Shown here: positions 25,651 through 32,847 of the stretch, one piece after another | Layout of the letters: each line of letters begins with the position of its first letter | Numbering within the stretch: position 1 is the first letter of the stretch | DNA from: Clostridia bacterium | Lineage (GTDB): Bacteria; Bacillota; Clostridia; Oscillospirales; Acutalibacteraceae | Length of the DNA stretch: 64,000 nucleotides | Assembly: GCA_017520705.1 (NCBI GenBank) | Contig: JAFXFF010000022.1 | Coordinates: 1-64,000 of the forward strand | Direction of reading: 5' to 3' | Program-made: the position numbers and the translations under genes | Notes under the pieces: generated by a model | Databases searched by the model: none | Told to the model about the DNA's origin: nothing | Seen by the model: only the letters and a program-made list of their open reading frames with translations

Positions 25651-26153
25651 AGAAAGAGAAACCCAAACACAAATAACCGTGAAGAAGACGGGAAAGAAAG
25701 GACTGATTCCCATGGCATTTGGTGATACCCCGCCCAACTACGAAAACCGAATCGATGCAGAAAGGAATGAGTCCAAAGACCTAGTCGATTAAGTAACCTC
25801 ATCAAAAATTCATCGAAAGGACTGAGTCCCAAGACCTAGTCAATTTTGAGGTAATGATCCCATTCAATTCACGAAAAGGAAACGGTACAAACCGATGCAC
25901 AAATGATATTCGTGCCCTATATGTAAGTATACAAACCGTGAAAACTTAAGGTGAATTCCAATGGACAAGTAAATGATTTGTACGAATATAAACCGTGATT
26001 TAAGGTATACTCCGATGAACTAAGATAATTTGAGTAAGCTATAAACCGCGATTTGAGGTACAGACCAATGTACTAATTCGATGAGCACCGGCAAAAACCG
26101 GTGAAAGCACAACTGATATAGACCCGTCGGGAAATATCCCGACGGGTTTTTCG
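25651..26153 (+). ncRNA. Candidate ~500-nt repeat-rich non-coding RNA
   Basis: Promoter and terminator bracket about 500 bases with no convincing protein gene on either strand. The interior holds degenerate units of about 45-85 bases, most beginning AAACCG (near 25,744; 25,889; 25,933; 25,990; 26,043; 26,093). Two units share AAAGGAnTGAGTCCnAAGACC plus TAGTC (25,761 and 25,816). Three share AAACCGyGA, TrAGGT, CCrATG and an early TAA (25,933; 25,990; 26,043). A 6-bp CACCGG/CCGGTG hairpin precedes the terminator. The length is in the range of large bacterial RNAs such as OLE and ROOL, but I cannot assign a family. One 26-codon frame, 25,712-25,792, has a GAAAGGA ribosome-like site and is an alternative reading of part of it. 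Confidence 0.5.
26122..26153 (+). terminator. Intrinsic terminator of the candidate RNA
   Basis: Stem ACCCGTCGGGA/TCCCGACGGGT, loop AATA, TTTTT. Confidence 0.9.
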
Positions 26154-26184
26154 TTTGTGATGGTGCTGCTCTGTGCCATGTTGT

Positions 26185-26236
26185 AGGGACGACCATCGGT
26201 CGTCTGCAAAACGGACGGGCAATGCCCGTCCCTACG
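26185..26236. repeat. GTAGGGACG-type palindromic element
   Basis: TGTAGGGACG and CGTCCCTACG form the outer arms, with inner GACCATCGGTC and GGGCAATGCCC hairpins. It is related in design to the GTAGGGGCG elements at 24,275 and 47,063. Confidence 0.75.
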
Positions 26237-26290
26237 TCACGCACCCACCCCACTGCAACCCTGCAGGGGATGGCGCCCACGACGTCCCGC

Positions 26291-26323
26291 AAAAAAGCCG
26301 CTATCCCGTAGGACAGCGGCTTT
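26291..26323 (-). terminator. Intrinsic terminator of gdhA
   Basis: Minus strand: AAAGCCGCTGTCC/GGATAGCGGCTTT with TTTTTT after it (one mismatch). Confidence 0.88.
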
Positions 26324-26345
26324 CGCTTTGCCTTTATCTGCGCTA

Positions 26346-27686
26346 TTACACAGCGCCCTGGGCCAGCATGGCCTCGGCGACCTTCTCGAAGCCGGCCAGA
26401 TTGGCACCGGCCACCAGATCGCCCTTCATGCCGTATTTCTCGGCGGCCTTGTAGGAGTTCCAGTAGATGTTGTACATGATCTGCTTGAGCTTCGCATCCA
26501 CTTCCTCAGCGGTCCAGCTGTAGCGCATAGAGTTCTGGCTCATCTCCAGACCGGAGACCGCCACGCCGCCGGCGTTGACCGCCTTGGAGGGGGCGACGAT
26601 GACGCCGTTCTTCTTGAGGTACGCCATGGCCTCGTTGGTGGTGGGCATATTGGACACCTCGACGTAGTACTTCACGCCGTTTGCGACGATCTGCTCCGCC
26701 TCCGCCATACCCACCTCGTTCTGGGTGGCGCAGGGCATCAGGATGTCCGCCTTGACGCCCCAGGGCTTCTGACCCTCAAAGTAGGGGACACCGAACTTGT
26801 CGGCGTAGTCCTTCACCTTGTCGCGACCGCTGGAACGCATCTCCAGCATAAAGTTGATCTTCTCCTCGGTGCAGACGCCGTCCTCGTCGTAGACGTAGCC
26901 GTCGGGGCCGGAGATGGTGACCACCTTGCCACCCAGCTCGGTGACCTTCTTGACGGTACCCCAGGCCACGTTGCCGAAGCCGGAGACGGCGAAGGTCTTG
27001 CCCACGATGGTGTCGCCGAAGGATTTGAGCATCTCGTCGGTGTAGTAGACCGCGCCGAAGCCGGTGGCCTCGGGGCGGATGAGGGAGCCACCGTAGGGCA
27101 GACCCTTACCGGTCAGCACGCCCTCATAGCGGTTGACCAGACGCTTGTACTGGCCGAACATATAGCCGATCTCGCGGGCACCCACGCCCAGATCACCGGC
27201 AGGCACGTCGGTGTCGGGGCCGATGTGGCGATACAGCTCAGTCATAAAGCTCTGGCAGAAGGCCATGATCTCCTTGTCGCTCTTGCCGCGGGGATCGAAG
27301 TCGGAGCCGCCCTTGCCGCCGCCCATGGGCAGGCTGGTCAGGGAGTTCTTAAAGGTCTGCTCGAAGCCCAGGAACTTGATGATGCTCAGGTTGACGGAGG
27401 GGTGGAAGCGCAGGCCGCCCTTGTAGGGGCCGATGGCGCTGTTGAATTGCACGCGATAGCCGCGGTTGACCTGAATCTTGCCGTTGTCGTCCACCCAGGG
27501 CACACGGAAGATCACCACGCGCTCCGGCTCGACGAGACGCTCCAGCAGGGAGGCCTCCTCATATTTGGGATTGGCGTCGACAATGGGGCGCAGGGTGCCC
27601 AGCACCTCTTCTGCGGTCTGCAGGAACTCGGGCTGATCCTTGTAGCGCACCTTCAGGTCGTCCAATACACGGTCAATGTAAGACAT
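26346..27686 (-). CDS. gdhA: NADP-type glutamate dehydrogenase
   Basis: The 446-residue enzyme converts 2-oxoglutarate and ammonia to glutamate. It shows the hexameric GDH pattern: YRVQFNSAIGPYKGGLRFHP near residue 78, the catalytic lysine in LPMGGGKGGSDFDPRGKSD near 120, DVPAGDLGVGAREIGYMFG near 160 and the Rossmann loop FAVSGFGNVAWG near 233. The length fits the small NADP-dependent class. ATG 27686 follows AAAAAGGAGTG; an ATG three codons upstream lies inside the spacer. The 5' leader begins with an 11-bp hairpin next to the transcription start. The gene is monocistronic. Confidence 0.96.
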   Translation of the reverse strand: MSYIDRVLDDLKVRYKDQPEFLQTAEEVLGTLRPIVDANPKYEEASLLERLVEPERVVIFRVPWVDDNGKIQVNRGYRVQFNSAIGPYKGGLRFHPSVNLSIIKFLGFEQTFKNSLTSLPMGGGKGGSDFDPRGKSDKEIMAFCQSFMTELYRHIGPDTDVPAGDLGVGAREIGYMFGQYKRLVNRYEGVLTGKGLPYGGSLIRPEATGFGAVYYTDEMLKSFGDTIVGKTFAVSGFGNVAWGTVKKVTELGGKVVTISGPDGYVYDEDGVCTEEKINFMLEMRSSGRDKVKDYADKFGVPYFEGQKPWGVKADILMPCATQNEVGMAEAEQIVANGVKYYVEVSNMPTTNEAMAYLKKNGVIVAPSKAVNAGGVAVSGLEMSQNSMRYSWTAEEVDAKLKQIMYNIYWNSYKAAEKYGMKGDLVAGANLAGFEKVAEAMLAQGAV

Positions 27687-27714
27687 AAAAAACACTCCTT
27701 TTTGGGTTAGTAGG

Positions 27715-27740
27715 GTTGAAAAACGCCTTCGTTTTTCAAC
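27715..27740 (-). other. 5' leader hairpin of gdhA mRNA
   Basis: Perfect 11-bp stem GTTGAAAAACG/CGTTTTTCAAC with a four-base loop, placed within the first bases after the predicted start point (about 27,743). Confidence 0.75.
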
Positions 27741-27749
27741 GATGGTATC

Positions 27750-27777
27750 ATTATAGCAGAAAAATCACGGTTTGCAA
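27750..27777 (-). promoter_or_regulatory. Promoter of gdhA
   Basis: Minus strand: TTGCAA (27777-27772), 16-bp spacer, TATAAT (27755-27750). Confidence 0.75.
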
Positions 27778-27878
27778 GAAATTCTTGCTAAAATTTCATA
27801 TTTTTTCACACTTTTAAGCGTGAAAGTGAAAACAAGGGCAAAAAGTGACGAAAAAGCGGTGAAAATGTTGCAAATATG

Positions 27879-27912
27879 AGCGGTTGTCAACCGCTAAAAA
27901 CTGTGGTATAAT
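27879..27912 (+). promoter_or_regulatory. Promoter of ruvX with palindrome over the -35 box
   Basis: TTGTCA (27884-27889), 17-bp spacer, TATAAT (27907-27912). The perfect palindrome AGCGGTTG-T-CAACCGCT (27879-27895) contains the -35 box. Confidence 0.75.
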
Positions 27913-27942
27913 GGAGAAAAGATGCGAAAGGGGGAGACCCGA

Positions 27943-28359
27943 ATGAAAATAATGGCTGTGGATTTGGGGCATGCCCGCACCGGCATCGCGGTGAGCGATA
28001 TTGGCGAGCGGTTGGCTTCTCCTGTGGGCACCATCACCGAATACGTGGACGAGCGCCTGCTGCCGAAGATTGCGGATATCGCCCGCGAGCAGAGAGCCGA
28101 AATGCTTGTGGTGGGCCACCCTAAGAATATGGACGGCAGTCGCGGCGAGGCGGCCAAGCGTGCCGAGGATCTCGCCGCCAAATTGAGCGAAATCACCGGT
28201 CTGCCGGTCAAGCTTTGGGACGAGCGGATGACCACCGTCTCCGCCATCGGCTACCTCAATCAAAACGACGTCCGCGGCAAAAAGCGCAAGCAGGTGGTGG
28301 ACACCGTGGCCGCCACCATCATCCTGCAGGATTTCTTGGACAGCCGGAGAGGCGCGTAG
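27943..28359 (+). CDS. ruvX: Putative Holliday junction resolvase RuvX/YqgF
   Basis: The 138-residue RNase H-fold protein has the first catalytic Asp in MAVDLGHARTGIAVSD near residue 6, VVGHPKNMDGSRGEAAKRAE near 62 and the DERMTTVSA motif near 98. YqgF proteins process pre-16S rRNA 5' ends and were earlier proposed as junction resolvases. ATG 27943 follows GGGGGAGACCCGA. It is normally next to alaS in Firmicutes; here it stands alone between gdhA and a surface-protein gene, under its own promoter. Confidence 0.92.
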   Translation: MKIMAVDLGHARTGIAVSDIGERLASPVGTITEYVDERLLPKIADIAREQRAEMLVVGHPKNMDGSRGEAAKRAEDLAAKLSEITGLPVKLWDERMTTVSAIGYLNQNDVRGKKRKQVVDTVAATIILQDFLDSRRGA

Positions 28360-28448
28360 TCACTACAGACCGCTGATTTGCGTTTGCCTCTCCTCGAGAA
28401 TGTCGCTGTGCGCCATTCTCCCGCATAACTACTCCGTAAACCCAAGAG

Positions 28449-28477
28449 CGTAGGGCGGGGGCTTGCTCCCGCCGTCA
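28449..28477. repeat. Short GTAGGGCGGGGGCTTGC repeat fragment
   Basis: GTAGGGCGGG and GCTTGCTCCCGCC form a hairpin related to the other GTAGGGGCG elements. The rest of the 300-base gap from ruvX to 28,659 holds only a terminator and a promoter. Confidence 0.55.
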
Positions 28478-28507
28478 AAAAGGCACCCGTTTGGGTGCCT
28501 TTTTGCT
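28477..28507 (+). terminator. Intrinsic terminator after ruvX
   Basis: Stem AAAGGCACCC/GGGTGCCTTT, loop GTTT, T-run. Confidence 0.9.
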
Positions 28508-28590
28508 ATCCGAATGGTAGAAGTTTTCTCTAATGTTTTGTCTATTTTAGCCAAAAAAATCAAACATTCAGAAATTTTAATTTAAAAAAG

Positions 28591-28619
28591 TTGCACACAT
28601 TGGTTTGGCGTGATATACT
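28591..28619 (+). promoter_or_regulatory. Promoter of the cohesin/phosphatase surface protein gene
   Basis: TTGCAC (28591-28596), 17-bp spacer, TATACT (28614-28619). Confidence 0.75.
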
Positions 28620-28659
28620 GGATACAGTTCTCTATATATACTGAGGAGGTAAACAACCC

Positions 28660-31527
28660 ATGAAAAAACTATTTGCTCTGTTACTCATCGGCTGTCTGTT
28701 GATGGCTCCTCTGTCTGTCAGCGCAGCGAGCACTGCGGCGCAGGACGGGCTGGAGGTGTCCATTTCCACAGACAAAGACTCCTATGCTGTTGGCGAGGAT
28801 GTCGTCGTCACCGTTACCTTGAATAATAACGGTACGAGAGAACTGGTCGATATTCAGATCGAAACGCTGTTGCCTGACAGCCTTAAACTGAAGGACGGCA
28901 GTCTGCAAGAGAGTGTCGTATCGCTGAAGCCCGGCGAGCAAAAGACGGTAGTGGTCACCGGTACCGTCAAGGATCCCGCCGACGACCCCACCATCGTTCT
29001 GCCCGTCATGGAGGTCAAGGCCGGCGATGTCATTTCGGTGCCCATTCTGTTCAAGAACAACCCCGGTTTGGTTTCTGCTGTGGTTAAGATTGGATACGAG
29101 TCCTCCGTGCTGGAGCTGTTAGAAGCTGTCACGGGCGATTTCAACAGCAAGGGCTATTCCTTCGGCCCCAAGACCAAGAATCCTTTTACCATCAATTTCT
29201 GCGACGCAGCTACGGATGAGAACTACACCGGTGAGCTGTTCGCTACCCTGAATTTCAAGGTCAAAGAGGATGCCGCTAAGGGCACCTATCCTCTGACTCT
29301 GACCTTCAGTTGTGAGGATGACTTCTACGGAGCCGGCCTTGATATGCCCGTTGTGTATTTCAATGGTTCAGAGGGTTCCGTCACCGTCGTTGAGGACAAG
29401 CCCGACGATCCCATCGACCCCGACGATCCCATCGACCCCGATGATCCCGTGGACCCCGATGATCCCGTGGACCCCGATGATCCCGATGATCCCGATGATC
29501 CCGTGGACCCCGACGATCCCGTAGACCCCGACGATCCCGTGGACCCCGACGATCCCGTAGACCCCGATGATCCCATCGACCCCGACGATCCCGTGGACCC
29601 CGACGATCCCGTTGACCCCGACACCCCCGTTGACCCCGACGCTCCTGACACCGGTGACGATCGTGCTAATGGCTGGGTGATCGTGCTGACCGTCGCTTCT
29701 GCGGCCGGTCTGGTGTTTGTGGCCCTCAAGTATAAGAAGACCGTGCAGATGATGAGCCTGTTCCTGTGTGTGGCTCTGGCTCTGGGTGTGATTCCCTTCA
29801 TGGCTTCTGCTAACGAGAATGACGTGGTGCCTCTGACCGTGGACAAGGAGATTACCGTCAATGGTGAGAAGTGCACTGTGCAGGCCACCGTTAAGTACTC
29901 CGTTGTTTATGGGGAGGACGAGATTGTTAAGGCTCAGGTAGAGGAGCTCCTGTCCACTAAGCACAAGCTGACCTACAACGAGGACGGCTCCTTCCGCGTG
30001 CTGATCATCGCCGACTGCCATATGAATCATAAGGCCAATGCCACCGATGTGCAGGAGGTCAAGGATCGCATTAAGTTGCTGGTGGATCACGAGAATCCCG
30101 ATCTGGTCATCTACACCGGTGACAACACCATCAACTCTTACACCGAGGCCGATATGCGCGCCAATCTGGACATCATCGTCGGCTATGTGGAGGAGAAGAA
30201 GATTCCCTGGTGCCACGTCTACGGCAACCATGATGAGGAATACGGTATGTCTAAGTCCAAGCAGCAGGCTATCTACGAGTCCTATGAATACTGTGTATCC
30301 AAGAAGGGACCCGATGGTATTTTCGGCGTGGGCAACTACGTTTTGGGTGTGTACAAGCAGGACGGCTCGCTGGGTTCCGTCATCTACTGTCTGGATTCCG
30401 GTGCCTATGCTTCCGGCGGTGGCTACGATTACATCAAGGCCAATCAGGTTGCTTGGTACAAGGAAACCTCCGAACTTCTGCAGAAGTACAACGGTGGTGA
30501 ACTGGTCGAGGGTATGATGGCCTTCCACATCCCGCTGTACGAGAACCGCCTGGCTTATAACAACCGCAATAACAAGGACATCGTTTCTGAGTGGAACGGT
30601 GAGCGTAACGAGGACATCTGCTCCTCTAAGAGCGATAAGAACGATATGTTCGAGACCATGCTGGAGCGCGGTGACATCAAAGCAGTTGTCACCGGCCACG
30701 ATCATATCAACGATTATATGTTCAACTACTACGGTATTAAGCTGTGCAACTCTCCCAATGTCAGCGACCTGGAGTATCACGACCACCGTATGCAGGGCGG
30801 CCGCGTATTCGATCTGAATCTGGCTACTCTCGACAACATTCCCACCTATGTCACTCGCTTGCAGAGTCTGTACGAACCCATTGACCCCGGCACGTATGAG
30901 ACCTTGGCGGACAATGTAGCTCTGGAGTTCACTAAAGAGGCCATCGAGGGAGCTACCATCACCAACTGGAACGGTGGCGCCCTGAACGGCAAAGCTACCG
31001 TTACCCTGAAGGATGGCAAAGGTGTGAATGGCGGTGATGCCATCGAGATTACCCGCAATAACCAAGAGAATATGGAATTCTCCATTGAACTGAACAATAT
31101 GGGACGACTGGGCAACAATAAGTATCTGGTGGTTTGGGCTGATTTCACCAATGTGAATTTCCGCAAGGCTTGCTTTGGTTTGCAGTCGATGGACGGCTTC
31201 TACCGCACCGACGATGCGGACTACAAGACCTCCTTCTACTATCTGCCCGACGGTGCCACCGATATGAGCCAGATACAGACTCTGTACCATGGTGGCGACG
31301 GCTGCTTTGGTAGCGGCGACAGTGGTTCTCAGGCGATGGTTGGTAAAAAAGGCTATTTCGCTTTCCCCGTAGAGTATTTTCTTAATGGCTCTGAGAAACT
31401 GAATAAAGATTCCGTAATCAAGGGTCTGTACTTCTACGCTTCTCTTGAGAACAATGCTAAGTATTTTAACAAGCCCTATTATTTTGACGATATCCGTCTG
31501 GTTGTGAATTTGGAGGCCTTGTTTTAA
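28660..31527 (+). CDS. Two-ectodomain surface protein: cohesin-like half fused to metallophosphatase half
   Basis: The 955-residue protein has a signal peptide (to about SVSAAS, residue 24), a CARDB/DUF11-like domain (30-105), a cohesin-like domain (about 106-240) and a PDDP/VDPD linker (247-330). PDTGD and a membrane segment (GWVIVLTVASAAGLVFVAL, then KYKK) follow, which is the layout of a C-terminal sorting signal. Without a stop, a second signal-like segment (MMSLFLCVALALGVIPFMASA, about 364-385) leads to a calcineurin-like phosphatase: ADCHMNH near 446, TGDNT near 487, YGNHDEEYG near 521, HIPLYE near 623 and TGHDHIND near 677. A beta-rich C-terminal domain (about 745-955) ends the protein. 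TGAGGAGG precedes ATG 28660. It looks like two exported proteins fused in frame, both halves outside the cell. Confidence 0.85.
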   Translation: MKKLFALLLIGCLLMAPLSVSAASTAAQDGLEVSISTDKDSYAVGEDVVVTVTLNNNGTRELVDIQIETLLPDSLKLKDGSLQESVVSLKPGEQKTVVVTGTVKDPADDPTIVLPVMEVKAGDVISVPILFKNNPGLVSAVVKIGYESSVLELLEAVTGDFNSKGYSFGPKTKNPFTINFCDAATDENYTGELFATLNFKVKEDAAKGTYPLTLTFSCEDDFYGAGLDMPVVYFNGSEGSVTVVEDKPDDPIDPDDPIDPDDPVDPDDPVDPDDPDDPDDPVDPDDPVDPDDPVDPDDPVDPDDPIDPDDPVDPDDPVDPDTPVDPDAPDTGDDRANGWVIVLTVASAAGLVFVALKYKKTVQMMSLFLCVALALGVIPFMASANENDVVPLTVDKEITVNGEKCTVQATVKYSVVYGEDEIVKAQVEELLSTKHKLTYNEDGSFRVLIIADCHMNHKANATDVQEVKDRIKLLVDHENPDLVIYTGDNTINSYTEADMRANLDIIVGYVEEKKIPWCHVYGNHDEEYGMSKSKQQAIYESYEYCVSKKGPDGIFGVGNYVLGVYKQDGSLGSVIYCLDSGAYASGGGYDYIKANQVAWYKETSELLQKYNGGELVEGMMAFHIPLYENRLAYNNRNNKDIVSEWNGERNEDICSSKSDKNDMFETMLERGDIKAVVTGHDHINDYMFNYYGIKLCNSPNVSDLEYHDHRMQGGRVFDLNLATLDNIPTYVTRLQSLYEPIDPGTYETLADNVALEFTKEAIEGATITNWNGGALNGKATVTLKDGKGVNGGDAIEITRNNQENMEFSIELNNMGRLGNNKYLVVWADFTNVNFRKACFGLQSMDGFYRTDDADYKTSFYYLPDGATDMSQIQTLYHGGDGCFGSGDSGSQAMVGKKGYFAFPVEYFLNGSEKLNKDSVIKGLYFYASLENNAKYFNKPYYFDDIRLVVNLEALF
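29398..29646 (+). repeat. Tandem coding repeat of PDDP(V/I)D units
   Basis: About 14 copies of a 15- to 18-base unit of the type GACCCCGAYGATCCC encode a rigid acidic Pro/Asp linker. Such tracts change length by slippage or recombination. Confidence 0.9.
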
Positions 31528-31561
31528 TCCGAGATAGGCGTAGACGCATCTCACCTCAATG

Positions 31562-31597
31562 AAAAATCCCGACAGCACACGCTGTCGGGATTTTTTG
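31562..31597 (+). terminator. Intrinsic terminator of the surface protein gene
   Basis: Stem AAAATCCCGACAGC/GCTGTCGGGATTTT, followed by Ts. Confidence 0.92.
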
Positions 31598-31631
31598 TTG
31601 TGCCAATCGATGGCAGACAGACACAAAAGTG

Positions 31632-31660
31632 TTGCATTATGCCACGTTATATAGTATAAT
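31632..31660 (+). promoter_or_regulatory. Promoter of the cysteine desulfurase-sortase-thiI unit
   Basis: TTGCAT (31632-31637), 17-bp spacer, TATAAT (31655-31660). Confidence 0.8.
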
Positions 31661-31698
31661 CTATTCTGTATAAGTACGTTAGATTGGAGGGGTAGGCT

Positions 31699-32847
31699 TT
31701 GTTGCCAACGTATTTGGATAACAGCGCCACCACACGGGTGTGTGGGGCAGCGGCAGATGCCGCCTATCGGCTGATGACCGAGGTGTACGGCAACCCCAGC
31801 TCTCTCCACACCTTGGGCTTCCGTGCGGAGCAGGAGCTCACCGCGGCTCGGCGCCAAGTGGCTACCTTGGTGGGCTGTGAGGAGGGGGAGATCACCTTCA
31901 CCTCCGGCGGCACCGAGGCCAACAACCTGGCCATCTTCGGCGCGTCGGCAGCTCATCCCCGTGACGGGCGCCATATCGTCACCACCGCAGTGGAGCACGC
32001 CTCTGTTTCGGCGGCGATGGACGCCTTAGAGAAGGATGGCTACACCGTCACCCGCCTTGTCCCCGACGAGAGCGGTACCCTCACCGCCGACGCCATCGTC
32101 GCCGCCTGCCGTCCCGACACGGTGCTGGTGGCGGTGATGTTGGTGAATAACGAGATCGGTTCTCGCTTTCCCATTGAGCAGGCTGTGCCCGCCATCCGCC
32201 GTGCAGCGCCCCGCGCCCACATTCACTGCGACGCGGTGCAGGCGGCAGGTAAGTTGCCGATTCGCGCTTCTCGCTGGGGACTGGACTCTGTGGCGATCAG
32301 TGCCCATAAGATCCACGGCCCCAAGGGTGTGGGCGCCTTGTATCTGCGCAAGGGTGCCCGTCTCATCCCCCGTCAATATGGGGGCAAGCAAGAGGATGGC
32401 CTGCGGCCCGGTACCGAGGCCGCACCCCTCATCGCCGCTTTTGGCGCGGCCATCGGGGAATTGCCGCCGATACCGCAGCAGATGGCGCATTACGACGCCT
32501 TGCGCCGCCACTTGCTTTCCCGCTTAGGCGACAACCCCTGCGTCCGTTTCCACCTGCCTGTGGGCGGCGTACCCTACATCATCCATCTGTCTGTGCCGGG
32601 GTATAAGAGCGAAACGCTCCTGCATTTCCTCGCGCAGAAAGAGATATACGTATCCAGCGGTTCTGCTTGCTCCAAGGGAGCCAAGAGCCCCGTTCTCACC
32701 GCTATGGGTCTGCCTGCCGAGGAGATTGACAGCGCCCTGCGGGTGAGCCTGTGCCGCGATAATACCATCGAGGATATGGACCGCTTTGCCGACGGTCTGC
32801 TGGAGGCCGTAGAGAAATTGGCCAGAAAGGATCGAAATTATGTCTGA
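31699..32847 (+). CDS. Cysteine desulfurase (NifS/IscS family)
   Basis: The 382-residue PLP enzyme removes sulfur from cysteine and holds it as a persulfide for transfer to acceptors. Visible features are TYLDNSATTRV at the start, FTSGGTEANNLAI near residue 72, the PLP lysine in SAHKIHGPKGVGALY near 203 and the active cysteine in SSGSACSKGAKSPV near 323. The start is TTG 31699 behind TGGAGGGG; a second TTG follows directly. In many Firmicutes this enzyme pairs with ThiI for 4-thiouridine in tRNA, and thiI is two genes downstream. It overlaps the sortase gene by 8 bases. Confidence 0.92.
   Translation: MLPTYLDNSATTRVCGAAADAAYRLMTEVYGNPSSLHTLGFRAEQELTAARRQVATLVGCEEGEITFTSGGTEANNLAIFGASAAHPRDGRHIVTTAVEHASVSAAMDALEKDGYTVTRLVPDESGTLTADAIVAACRPDTVLVAVMLVNNEIGSRFPIEQAVPAIRRAAPRAHIHCDAVQAAGKLPIRASRWGLDSVAISAHKIHGPKGVGALYLRKGARLIPRQYGGKQEDGLRPGTEAAPLIAAFGAAIGELPPIPQQMAHYDALRRHLLSRLGDNPCVRFHLPVGGVPYIIHLSVPGYKSETLLHFLAQKEIYVSSGSACSKGAKSPVLTAMGLPAEEIDSALRVSLCRDNTIEDMDRFADGLLEAVEKLARKDRNYV

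Noticed and set aside
25651..26120. Possible CRISPR array in the repeat-rich transcript
   Set aside because: Units are degenerate, vary in length, and spacers are partly similar; no cas genes are near.
26328..27710. Open frame of 460 codons on the plus strand opposite gdhA
   Set aside because: Antisense shadow of a highly conserved enzyme; the composition is rich in Gly, His and Leu with no family resemblance.
29398..29646. Possible CRISPR array
   Set aside because: The unit is 15-18 bases without unique spacers and is in frame with a signal-peptide-bearing protein, so it is a coding linker repeat.
29368..31998. Open frame of 876 codons on the minus strand
   Set aside because: Antisense to the cohesin/phosphatase protein; its repeats of GVHGIVGV type are the complement of the PDDP coding repeat.
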